Source: Porphyromonadaceae bacterium UBA2751 (GTDB lineage: Bacteria; Bacteroidota; Bacteroidia; Bacteroidales; Muribaculaceae). Taken from it: 27,838 nt of DNA. This document shows, piece after piece, positions 1 through 7,052 of the stretch. Location of the stretch: NCBI GenBank assembly GCA_002353285.1, contig DEJJ01000034.1:208891-236728 (forward strand), written 5' to 3'. The number at the start of each line of letters is the position of its first letter. The stretch's first letter is position 1. Under the pieces are notes generated by a model, which did not search any database, was not told the origin of the DNA, and worked only from the letters and a program-made list of their open reading frames with translations. Both the position numbers and the translations under genes were made by a program.

Positions 1-34
1 ATGAAACTCTCTCATAAGGAAATCATACTCCTCA

Positions 35-69
35 GTCGCTTCGCGACAGCTCCTCTATCTTAGAGGAGC
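35..69. repeat. Double-hairpin palindromic intergenic element
   Basis: Two perfect short hairpins lie back to back: GTCGC-TTC-GCGAC at 35-47 and GCTCCTCTA-TCT-TAGAGGAGC at 49-69. The second has a 9-bp stem with a 3-nt loop and no T tract after it, so it is not a textbook terminator. The arrangement is like REP-type elements that are scattered in intergenic DNA of many gut bacteria. That it is dispersed in this genome is inference from its form; only one copy is seen in the window. Confidence 0.5.
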
Positions 70-160
70 AACCTGATATATAACCATTTATTTTCGTCGA
101 ACGCATGTTAATTTTAGTGCGAAGCACCATAATTTACACTCCACAGGAGTGGCCCCCAGT

Positions 161-314
161 GATTCCAATGATTCCAGTGATTCCAATGATTCCACTGATT
201 CCACCGATTCCATCGCCACCGGAACCACCAGAACCACCGGAATATCCGGACCCACCGCCTGAGTCACCTGAGTCACTTGAGTCACTTGAGTCACCTGAGT
301 CAGTTGAGTCCCCG
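161..314. repeat. 9-bp-phased degenerate tandem repeat array
   Basis: Three blocks share a strict 9-bp period. Six units of GATTCCANN run from 161 to 214; four units of the GGAACCACC type run from 221 to 256; six units of GAGTCACYT type run from 261 to 314. Because 9 is a multiple of 3, every frame gives a repetitive peptide (for example ESL/ESP on the plus strand), which produces open frames on both strands without stop codons. There is no promoter or plausible start for them, and I regard the array as non-coding. A second array with the same period but another unit lies at 6865-6913. Confidence 0.8.
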
Positions 315-506
315 AGTCCAGCGATTCCCCGGCCCCCCACATTAGTAAATAATCACAAAACTCACCACCTCCCGAAGCCACGTTGACTTGCAATAGCACT
401 GCTTCATCTTATAATTTCTAACCAGCGACTCTCCATCAAAAATAAAAATTGTCCTAAATTCTATCAAAACAAGTTAAAAAAAGAAGTATGCGCCCAAAAT
501 GGTTAA

Positions 507-536
507 TTACAATGTGTAACCTATAACACATTGTAA
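507..536. promoter_or_regulatory. Perfect 11-bp inverted repeat, possible operator
   Basis: TTACAATGTGT at 507-517 and ACACATTGTAA at 526-536 are exact reverse complements separated by 8 nt. There is no T tract on either side. It lies about 80 bp upstream of the -33 box of the promoter at 616-647, so it could bind a dimeric regulator of the large secreted protein. The core ATTGTAACA is repeated once at 736-744, inside the leader. Its function is inference. Confidence 0.4.
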
Positions 537-615
537 CACAGTACTCTGCTTTAAGAAATAAGACTCGAAATTCACATAAATTATGAAAAAATCACAATAA
601 TTTAGAGTAAAATAA

Positions 616-647
616 TTTGCCAACTAACAAAAATGGTTGTAATTTTG
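616..647 (+). promoter_or_regulatory. Bacteroidota sigma-AB promoter for the 990-aa protein
   Basis: TTTG at 616-619, a 20-nt spacer and TAATTTTG at 640-647 match the Bacteroidota primary sigma consensus closely. The -7 box sits inside a small inverted repeat GGTTG (635-639) / CAACC (648-652). Transcription would start near 653, leaving a leader of about 140 nt. Confidence 0.7.
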
Positions 648-795
648 CAACCGTTTGCATATCAGTGTTTATTGCGGTTTTATGCAATAGTTATGCATTT
701 TTTTTGAGTAAGTCAAGCAATTTATACTATATTATATTGTAACATTCATTTTTTAACAAAAAAAACTAAACAATATTCAGCTAAAGTAAATTATT

Positions 796-3768
796 ATGAT
801 GAGAAAACTTTTTTTATTCGTGGCAGCATGCCTATTGACATGCGCCACTCAGACCGCGAAGGCCTACGAGTACGTCTTTAATTTTGCTGAGAATTATGCA
901 TCTCGGGAGGTCAAAGACAATATCGTATCTTTTACGATGCCCAATGAAAACGGCGAACCTCTTATTCAGTTGAGTATTACTACTGATAAAAATGTTCCTA
1001 ATGCTGTGGAGCGTGTTAAACTAACTAGTGACAATAAACTTGCAGTGCCATGCTTGTCAAGATTGACTGTTAAGATTAATGACGGCTATAACATGCGAGT
1101 GATTTGGATTGGTGGAATCAATTCAAACAGAAATGCTGCGTATGACGAAGTTTTGTCTGGTGGCGTGACTGATGACCAAATTCGTGATTGGAATAATCAA
1201 CTATCATTGTGGTCAATAGGAACTCAAGAACACCTGTTCGTTGCTGGAATGAACACTTCTGCATATAATAAAATTTTGGGCAAGTTCTTTTATAGCAACG
1301 CTAATAGTCTTAGTGACCTAAATGACAAGAGTCGTGACTATTATTTTGGACCCGAGATTACAATTTGGAGTGAAGGTGTGAAAATGGAGGACTTGACAAA
1401 TGCCGACCACAACGTGCGACTAATGAGCCACGTCGTAACAGATGAAATGGTAGGTGTCGCAGTAAAAACTGTAAATTATCAAGATTATTTAATTGTACGC
1501 AGTGCCAACCAGCTTAGTCCAGAGTATCGTCAGACAATGCGCCCTGACCAAGAATCATTTAAGGATGAGAATGGAAATGTTTATGAGTGGTCTAATCCCA
1601 ACACTCCACAATATGCGTGGATGATGATGAAGATTGATAATCCTATTAACTATGTTGGAAAGAAATTCACAAATGTGCGTGGTAAATATTGTGATTTTTC
1701 AACTGAGCAGTATCATGTTTTTTGGTTGAATCCATTTATGCAAGTTGCTAGCGCTGATGTCAAAAATATACAAATAACAGGTGATGAATCTACAATTCTT
1801 AATAAGTATCCTTTAGCAAACTTCGTGCTTCCAAAAGATGATCACTATTTCTTGCTGAAACCAAATTTGAGCGAGCTGTGCGACATCCAAGACGTTATGC
1901 GTAGTCATCGTGACCATTTCATTTATGTGCCCGATGAGAATGCTTTGATGCCCGAGGTTACTATAACTGACAAAAATGGCAATGAGCAGGTTGTTGCTCA
2001 ATCTAATTTCTATGTAGATAACGATTTGTCTTACGGTCAGGACTATTCTTATGCGTCGTTCCTTGACAATGAGGGAATAAAGCCCTATGAGGCAAGTGAC
2101 CGCGAAATGTTGAATGGTCAAACTTATAGCTTTGACTGGGAACTCTATGATAAGATTTATGACTTCCCCTCTTCTTTAGTTGTAGCTGCTCACCATGGTG
2201 CTGACCATGGAGGTGAATCAAGCTATGTCTATCCACTCTCTTTGCCAAATAACAAATACACACAATCAGTAAATGATATGGTTCTTAATATCGTTGGTGA
2301 AGGTGTCCTCAAGAAATACAAAACCGATTTCTATGTTGGCAATGAAGATTATTGGAGTCGCTATAAATATAACGAGAATCGCAATGCTTATCGTAATGAT
2401 ATTTCCTTCACTTATTCTAAACCAATAACCTCGGCTTCTAACAAAGATATCACTTTGAATATCTTTAGATGCAACGATAAGGGTGAACAGTTAGCTAAGG
2501 TTGCAGAGGTTAAGAATAATCAGTGGGATCCTAAAAAGTTTACTGTTACATCAACGGTTGATGCTCAAGAAGCCAAAGACGAAGATGTACTGAAAAATCT
2601 CGGAACTGCCCCCAGTTTTCCAAATGGACAAGAATTCTTGATTGGCGAAAAAGATGCCAATGGTAATTATGTTACGAGAATCTTCCTCTCAGATATGTTC
2701 TATAGCACATCTATGGAAAATGCAGAAAAAAATGGAAAATTGTCTTCTGATTATCAGTATCGTATTGAGGCAAGCATTGATGGTGTTACTAGTGTAGTTG
2801 GTTACGCCCCTGTCTATAAGACCAATAAGAATGTTGTCACCCGTGCTAACTATAGCCAGGCTGAGGTTGACGCTGACCGTTATAACACCCTTGAGGAGAA
2901 CGATAAGGCCGAGATTAACTTTACTCCCAACATGGCAAAGGCTATGACCGCGTATCGTGTTTACAAGGGTGATGCAACCCAGGGCGAGAATTTCGCCAAT
3001 ATCGCCTCTAGTGCTATTGTTCTTAACAACAACTTCTTGGATCAGGCCATTGAGGATGAAGATGAAATTGTTGATGGCACAGTGTATGTTCCTGAGTTAT
3101 ACACCGAGTATAACGATAACACCTACGGCTGCTACAAGCAGAGCGTGAGCGACGCTGAGGTTTCATTGGATGTGAAGAGCATGGTAGCTTCGGAGTTTGT
3201 GAATAGCGATGGTAAGCGTTATGTACATGCAACTATTGCTCTCGGCTCAACTATCAAGAACACAGACAAAGACTCACGCTACTTGGTTAGAGTATGGCGT
3301 CAAGTGGGTAATGGTGACTTAGTGCTGCTCAATGGTCATGATGAGGCATGGGAGACTAACTATGCAGACCTTGCCACTCTTGGCCTAGAAGATTATGCCA
3401 AGGAAAATGCAGCTCTGCCATTTTACCTTAATGACACCTTTGAGGCAACAGCTCAGTCTTCACAGCCGAGTGGTGCTCCAATGTTGATGTCTGAGGGTGA
3501 AACAGTTAACATTGAGGATGTGAAATATTATGCCACACTTTATGTGCTGGACGATGCCTCTGGTAAGTACTATGTTAAGAAGGTTGAGTCTGAAAAGCAG
3601 ACCTCTATCCCCACCGCCATTAGCACTGTTAATACTGGCGCTCAGGTTGAGAGTGTGCGTTACTACAACACTATTGGAGTTGAGAGCGAGACTCCATTCC
3701 AAGGCTTGAATATTGTGGTTACTCGCTACAGCGACGGTACCACTACAACTGTGAAGGCTGTAAGATAA
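796..3768 (+). CDS. Large secreted/surface protein of unknown function (990 aa)
   Basis: I do not recognise the family of the body of this protein. The N terminus is a clear signal peptide (MMRKLFLFVAACLLTCA, cleavage probably after AKA at about residue 23), so it is exported. The sequence is rich in Asn, Asp, Tyr and Ser, without transmembrane segments after the signal, as in Bacteroidales surface or outer-membrane-associated proteins. The last about 40 residues (SVRYYNTIGVESETPFQGLN..., ending VKAVR) resemble the short beta-sandwich C-terminal modules that serve as type IX secretion sorting signals in this phylum; that assignment is by pattern only. Two ATG codons (796, 799) are adjacent; either could be used. 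It is a monocistronic unit, with its own promoter (616-647) and terminator (3812-3839). Codons in the first two thirds are more AT-rich than from about 2830 on. Confidence 0.9.
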   Translation: MMRKLFLFVAACLLTCATQTAKAYEYVFNFAENYASREVKDNIVSFTMPNENGEPLIQLSITTDKNVPNAVERVKLTSDNKLAVPCLSRLTVKINDGYNMRVIWIGGINSNRNAAYDEVLSGGVTDDQIRDWNNQLSLWSIGTQEHLFVAGMNTSAYNKILGKFFYSNANSLSDLNDKSRDYYFGPEITIWSEGVKMEDLTNADHNVRLMSHVVTDEMVGVAVKTVNYQDYLIVRSANQLSPEYRQTMRPDQESFKDENGNVYEWSNPNTPQYAWMMMKIDNPINYVGKKFTNVRGKYCDFSTEQYHVFWLNPFMQVASADVKNIQITGDESTILNKYPLANFVLPKDDHYFLLKPNLSELCDIQDVMRSHRDHFIYVPDENALMPEVTITDKNGNEQVVAQSNFYVDNDLSYGQDYSYASFLDNEGIKPYEASDREMLNGQTYSFDWELYDKIYDFPSSLVVAAHHGADHGGESSYVYPLSLPNNKYTQSVNDMVLNIVGEGVLKKYKTDFYVGNEDYWSRYKYNENRNAYRNDISFTYSKPITSASNKDITLNIFRCNDKGEQLAKVAEVKNNQWDPKKFTVTSTVDAQEAKDEDVLKNLGTAPSFPNGQEFLIGEKDANGNYVTRIFLSDMFYSTSMENAEKNGKLSSDYQYRIEASIDGVTSVVGYAPVYKTNKNVVTRANYSQAEVDADRYNTLEENDKAEINFTPNMAKAMTAYRVYKGDATQGENFANIASSAIVLNNNFLDQAIEDEDEIVDGTVYVPELYTEYNDNTYGCYKQSVSDAEVSLDVKSMVASEFVNSDGKRYVHATIALGSTIKNTDKDSRYLVRVWRQVGNGDLVLLNGHDEAWETNYADLATLGLEDYAKENAALPFYLNDTFEATAQSSQPSGAPMLMSEGETVNIEDVKYYATLYVLDDASGKYYVKKVESEKQTSIPTAISTVNTGAQVESVRYYNTIGVESETPFQGLNIVVTRYSDGTTTTVKAVR

Positions 3769-3811
3769 GTTTTTTTTGAAAAAATGACTTTTTAGCATAC
3801 TCCTGGTTGCG

Positions 3812-3839
3812 GGCTGTGAAGTTCGCAGCCAGTTTTTTT
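3812..3839 (+). terminator. Rho-independent terminator after the 990-aa gene
   Basis: GGCTGTGAA at 3812-3820 pairs with TTCGCAGCC at 3822-3830 with a single U-G wobble, followed after two bases by seven T residues (3833-3839). Confidence 0.85.
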
Positions 3840-3859
3840 CTCACTGCTCAAATTTTTAG

Positions 3860-3867
3860 TAATTTTG
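3860..3867 (+). promoter_or_regulatory. Probable -7 box for the DUF486 gene
   Basis: TAATTTTG, directly followed by CAC, lies 30-55 nt before the two possible starts of the DUF486 gene. The expected TTTG at -33 is poor (TTTC at 3837-3840), so this is a weaker match than the others. Confidence 0.5.
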
Positions 3868-3896
3868 CACTCTCATTTAATTAAGTAACCGTAAAA

Positions 3897-4301
3897 GTGA
3901 AAAAGTTGACATTAAAAAAAATGAACTGGACTATAATTATCACACTGGCACTGTTGCTGCTCAGCAACACCGTGATGACGTTTGCCTGGTACGGCCACCT
4001 GAAACTGCAACAAGTGGGAGTTAGCACCCATTGGCCACTCATTGTGGTCATCCTCTTCTCGTGGGGTATCGCCTTTTTCGAGTACCTGCTCATGGTGCCA
4101 GCCAACCGCATCGGGTTTGCCGAGAATGGAGGCCCATTCTCGCTCATCCAGCTCAAGGTGATTCAGGAGGTGATAACGCTCACGGTGTTCACCATCTTCG
4201 TGACGGTGTTTTTCAAGAACGAGCACCTGCACTGGAACCACTTCCTCTCCTTCGTGATGCTCATCCTGGCAGTCTACTTCGCCTTCATGAAGGTGGAGTG
4301 A
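3897..4301 (+). CDS. DMT-superfamily small membrane protein, DUF486 family
   Basis: The 134-aa product is a four-helix integral membrane protein (helices near residues 12-32, 44-66, 86-106 and 113-132). The conserved run FAWYGHLK, then SWGIAFFEYLLMVPANRIG, and later KVIQEVITLTVF is the hallmark of DUF486 (COG3169), distant relatives of EmrE-type drug/metabolite transporters. Substrate is unknown for the family. The start is uncertain: GTG at 3897 gives 134 aa, while ATG at 3921 (residue 9) gives 126 aa and is more conventional and still keeps all helices. It stands alone with its own -7 box and is not obviously linked to its neighbours. Confidence 0.88.
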   Translation: MKKLTLKKMNWTIIITLALLLLSNTVMTFAWYGHLKLQQVGVSTHWPLIVVILFSWGIAFFEYLLMVPANRIGFAENGGPFSLIQLKVIQEVITLTVFTIFVTVFFKNEHLHWNHFLSFVMLILAVYFAFMKVE

Positions 4302-4378
4302 TGTCCTGCTGGCATGGAGTTAAGAGGAGATTACTGTGAGTCTTACCTAAGTCATGTGACAATAATTCTTGCTTTTAG

Positions 4379-4409
4379 TTGCTTTAGAAAGAAAATTGAT
4401 ATATCTTTG
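4379..4409 (+). promoter_or_regulatory. Promoter for the toxin-antitoxin pair
   Basis: TTG at 4379-4381, a 20-nt spacer and TATCTTTG at 4402-4409. Transcription would start about 4415, some 15-25 nt before the antitoxin start codons. Confidence 0.7.
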
Positions 4410-4428
4410 CAATTGAAACTTAAAATAG

Positions 4429-4656
4429 ATGTCAATCATGAGTTATTCAGAGTTAGCACAATTAGAATTGCTAAATGCTGCTGCAAATGTTTCTTCTCAG
4501 GAAGATCTTGATGCGTTGCGGTTGACCATCTCGTTGTTTTTTGCCGAGAGGGCCCAAAAAGCAATTGATAAGATGTGGGATGAAGGGATTTTTGACCAGA
4601 AAAAACTTGATGAACTACGTGGTCAGCATTTCCGCACTCCTTACAATACATTTTGA
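4429..4656 (+). CDS. Putative antitoxin paired with PIN toxin (75 aa)
   Basis: A 75-aa acidic, helical protein. Its sequence (SYSELAQLELLNAAANVSS, then FFAERAQKAIDKMWDEG, ending near HFRTPY) matches the small proteins that precede COG1569 PIN toxins in Bacteroides and relatives. I see no classic ribbon-helix-helix or AbrB N terminus, so DNA binding is not shown; the C-terminal half probably wraps the toxin, as in other VapB-like antitoxins (inference). ATG at 4429 and 4438 are both possible; the second (MSYSEL) fits the relatives better. The stop is 9 nt before the toxin start, a typical two-gene cassette. Confidence 0.75.
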   Translation: MSIMSYSELAQLELLNAAANVSSQEDLDALRLTISLFFAERAQKAIDKMWDEGIFDQKKLDELRGQHFRTPYNTF

Positions 4657-4665
4657 AATAGCAAG

Positions 4666-5094
4666 ATGCGTTATATAGTTCTTGACACAAATTGTCTTAT
4701 ACAAGTGCTGCCATCTCGTAGTCGGTATCATAAAATTTGGACTGACTTTCTAGATGGTAAATATCACTTGTGCGTTAGTAATGAGATATTGATTGAATAT
4801 GAGGAAATATTATCAAGATTAATATCTCCTGGCGTGGCCAGGAATGTGGTTGAGGCTATCGCTAGGCATCCTTTCACTCATTATCGTGAGTCATATTTCC
4901 GCTTCCGTTTGCTCAGTGATATTGATAAGGATGATGATAAATTTGTAGATTGCGTTATCACATCTAATGCCGACTACATAGTTACCGAAGATAGCCACTT
5001 TAATATCTTAAAGACGATTAATTTCCCCAAGATTAATGTGCTGACTCTTGATGAGTTTTATGAAACACTTATTTTAAATATTCACTTGAAGTGA
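4666..5094 (+). CDS. PIN-domain toxin, VapC-like ribonuclease (COG1569 family)
   Basis: The 142-aa protein has the PIN-fold acidic pattern: D7 in VLDTN, E40/E44 in the NEILIEYEE helix, D91 in DKDDDKFVDC and D109 in VTEDSHF. These coordinate a divalent metal in the VapC family, whose members cut RNA when freed from their antitoxin. Length is normal for the family and no active-site residue is missing, so the toxin looks functional. It follows the antitoxin by 9 nt and ends 36 nt before the fumarase start. A short palindrome (TCACTTGAAGTGA, 5082-5094) overlaps the stop codon and is followed by TTTTT, which may be a weak terminator. Which RNA it cuts cannot be seen from sequence. Confidence 0.88.
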   Translation: MRYIVLDTNCLIQVLPSRSRYHKIWTDFLDGKYHLCVSNEILIEYEEILSRLISPGVARNVVEAIARHPFTHYRESYFRFRLLSDIDKDDDKFVDCVITSNADYIVTEDSHFNILKTINFPKINVLTLDEFYETLILNIHLK

Positions 5095-5130
5095 TTTTTG
5101 ATAATAATTAATACATATTTTATATAGATT

Positions 5131-6774
5131 ATGGCTAACACTCCTGAGTTTAAGTATGCTCCCATGTTTCAATTGGGACCCGACAAGACTGAGTATTATC
5201 TGCTCACCAAGGATGGCGTGAGCGTGGGTGAGTTTGAGGGAAAGCCCATCCTTAAAGTGGCTCCCGAGGCATTGACTATGATGGCCAACGCCTGCTTCCG
5301 CGACGTCTCGTTCATGCTGCGACGCTCGCACAACGAGCAGGTGGCTAAAATCCTGAGCGACCCCGAGGCAAGCGAGAACGACAAGTACGTAGCTCTCACT
5401 TTCCTGCGCAACGCCGAGACGTCGGTCAAGGGCCAGCTGCCACTGTGCCAGGACACTGGCACCGCTATCATCCATGGCGAGAAGGGGCAGCAGGTGTGGA
5501 CCGGCTTTTGCGACGAGGAGGCTCTGTCGCGTGGCGTGTTCAAAACCTACACCGAGGAGAACCTGCGATACTCGCAGAATGCTCCGCTCACCATGTTCGA
5601 CGAGGTGAACACGCGTTGCAACCTGCCAGCACAAATCGACCTCGAGGCAACCGAGGGCATGGAATACCGCTTCCTGTGCGTAACCAAGGGTGGTGGTAGT
5701 GCCAACAAGACCTACCTCTATCAGGAAACCAAGGCACGCATCCAGAACCCTGGCACTCTCATCCCCTTCCTGGTGGAGAAGATGAAATCGCTGGGCACCG
5801 CGGCATGTCCTCCCTATCACATTGCTATCGTGATTGGCGGCACCAGTGCCGAGAAGAACCTCTTGACAGTGAAGCTGGCGTCTACTCACTACTACGACGA
5901 GTTGCCCACCAGCGGCGACGAGACTGGCCGAGCATTCCGCGACCTTGAGCTTGAGAAGCAGCTGCTCGAGGAGGCTCACAACATTGGGCTTGGCGCTCAG
6001 TTTGGCGGCAAGTATCTGGCTCACGACGTGCGCGTGGTGCGATTGCCACGGCATGGCGCCTCGTGCCCCATTGGCCTGGGCGTGAGCTGCAGTGCCGACC
6101 GCAACATCAAGGCTAAGATTAATCGCGACGGCATCTGGATTGAGAAGCTCGACGACAACCCCGGCTCGCTCATTCCTGCCGAGCTGCGTGAGGCAGGCGA
6201 GGGCGACGCTGTGCGCATCAATCTGAACCAGCCCATGAGCGAGGTGTGCAAGATTTTGAGTCAGTATCCTGTGAGCACCCGTCTGAGCCTCAACGGCACC
6301 ATCATCGTGGGTCGTGACATTGCTCATGCCAAGATCAAGGCTCGCCTCGACGCTGGCGAGGGCATGCCACAGTACCTGAAGGATCACCCCATCTACTATG
6401 CTGGCCCAGCCAAGACCCCTGCTGGCATGGCGTGTGGCTCGATGGGCCCCACCACTGCTGGACGCATGGACCCCTATGTGGATGAGTTCCAAGAGCACGG
6501 CGGCAGCCTCATCATGCTCGCCAAGGGCAATCGCTCGCAGGCCGTTACCGACGCCTGCCACAAGCATGGCGGCTTCTACCTGGGTTCGATTGGCGGCCCT
6601 GCTGCTATCCTGGCTCAGAACAACATCAAGAGCATCGAGTGCGTGGAGTATCCCGAGCTGGGCATGGAGGCCATCTGGAAGATTGAGGTTGAGGACTTCC
6701 CTGCCTTTATCCTCGTCGACGATAAGGGCAACGACTTCTTCAAGCAAATCAAGCCACGCTGCCCGCTGGCTTAA
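5131..6774 (+). CDS. fumA: Fumarate hydratase, class I (iron-sulfur)
   Basis: This 547-aa enzyme interconverts fumarate and (S)-malate in the cytoplasm, part of the reductive succinate branch used by anaerobic Bacteroidales. It is full-length class I (fused alpha and beta domains). The three cysteines that hold the 4Fe-4S cluster are C106 in PLCQDTGT, C226 in AACPPYH and C320 in GLGVSCSADR; their spacings (120 and 94) agree with characterised class I fumarases. The catalytic SPI/GLG loop region and the C-terminal domain (KTPAGMACGSMGPTTAGRMD) are intact. Codon use is GC-rich at third positions, as in the other core genes here. No clear promoter was found in the 36-nt gap after the toxin gene, so it may partly depend on the upstream promoter or one that I could not see. 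A strong terminator follows. Confidence 0.96.
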   Translation: MANTPEFKYAPMFQLGPDKTEYYLLTKDGVSVGEFEGKPILKVAPEALTMMANACFRDVSFMLRRSHNEQVAKILSDPEASENDKYVALTFLRNAETSVKGQLPLCQDTGTAIIHGEKGQQVWTGFCDEEALSRGVFKTYTEENLRYSQNAPLTMFDEVNTRCNLPAQIDLEATEGMEYRFLCVTKGGGSANKTYLYQETKARIQNPGTLIPFLVEKMKSLGTAACPPYHIAIVIGGTSAEKNLLTVKLASTHYYDELPTSGDETGRAFRDLELEKQLLEEAHNIGLGAQFGGKYLAHDVRVVRLPRHGASCPIGLGVSCSADRNIKAKINRDGIWIEKLDDNPGSLIPAELREAGEGDAVRINLNQPMSEVCKILSQYPVSTRLSLNGTIIVGRDIAHAKIKARLDAGEGMPQYLKDHPIYYAGPAKTPAGMACGSMGPTTAGRMDPYVDEFQEHGGSLIMLAKGNRSQAVTDACHKHGGFYLGSIGGPAAILAQNNIKSIECVEYPELGMEAIWKIEVEDFPAFILVDDKGNDFFKQIKPRCPLA

Positions 6775-6805
6775 TGCTCAAAGTGGCAATGAAATTTTTA
6801 AAATG

Positions 6806-6837
6806 GATGAGGCTCTGGTTCTGGGCCTCATCTTTTT
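6806..6837 (+). terminator. Rho-independent terminator after fumarase
   Basis: GATGAGGC at 6806-6813 pairs perfectly with GCCTCATC at 6825-6832, followed by five T residues (6833-6837). An A/T-rich stretch precedes the stem. Confidence 0.85.
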
Positions 6838-6864
6838 CATGCCCAGCTTTGACATCACCCCCAT

Positions 6865-6913
6865 CCTTAACCCTTAACGTCCTTAAAGCCCTTAACATCC
6901 TTAAAGTCCTTAA
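6865..6913. repeat. 9-bp-phased CCTTAA repeat array
   Basis: The hexamer CCTTAA occurs at 6865, 6872, 6881, 6890, 6899 and 6908; after the first step of 7 the period is exactly 9 bp. Units alternate between CCTTAAAGN and CCTTAACNT. It lies just after the fumarase terminator and has no coding sense. Similar TTAAGG-type 9-mers occur between genes in other Bacteroidales (from memory, not checked). Confidence 0.75.
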
Positions 6914-6973
6914 CCTCGAGAATGACGTCGCCACAAAAATGCACAAAAATGTGGTGGAATCAAAATTTATTAC

Positions 6974-6981
6974 TACTTTTG
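6974..6981 (+). promoter_or_regulatory. Probable -7 box for the PBP1A gene
   Basis: TACTTTTG followed by CAA fits TAnnTTTG. The -33 region (around 6950) has only TGTG, a poor match. Start of transcription near 6987 would give a leader of about 65 nt to the ATG at 7053, and would begin after or inside the GTG at 6993, which supports the ATG. Confidence 0.55.
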
Positions 6982-7052
6982 CAAGTTGATAGGTGTGCTT
7001 AGTCGCACTAAAGGCATATTACTCAAGCATAAACACAAAAACATCAAAGATA

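Larger units (their letters stand above)
315..795. other. AT-rich intergenic region upstream of the 990-aa secreted protein
   Basis: No gene is visible in this stretch. It contains an 11-bp perfect inverted repeat (507-536) and a Bacteroidota-type promoter (616-647), both listed separately. From the promoter to the start codon is a leader of roughly 140 nt that is AT-rich and has no obvious riboswitch fold. Confidence 0.6.

Noticed and set aside
161..314. A CRISPR array
   Set aside because: Units are 9 bp and contiguous without unique spacers; no cas genes are in the window.
88..399. Open frames on both strands across the 9-bp repeat array
   Set aside because: Period of 9 removes stops in every frame; no promoter, start context or non-repetitive domain.
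5074..6747. A 557-codon open frame on the minus strand opposite fumarase
   Set aside because: It is a mirror of the GC-rich third positions of fumarase; no start context or known family, whereas the plus strand has all class I fumarase motifs.
6993..7052. GTG at 6993 as the start of the PBP1A gene
   Set aside because: It would sit at or before the likely transcription start and adds a tail without family similarity; ATG 7053 is better.
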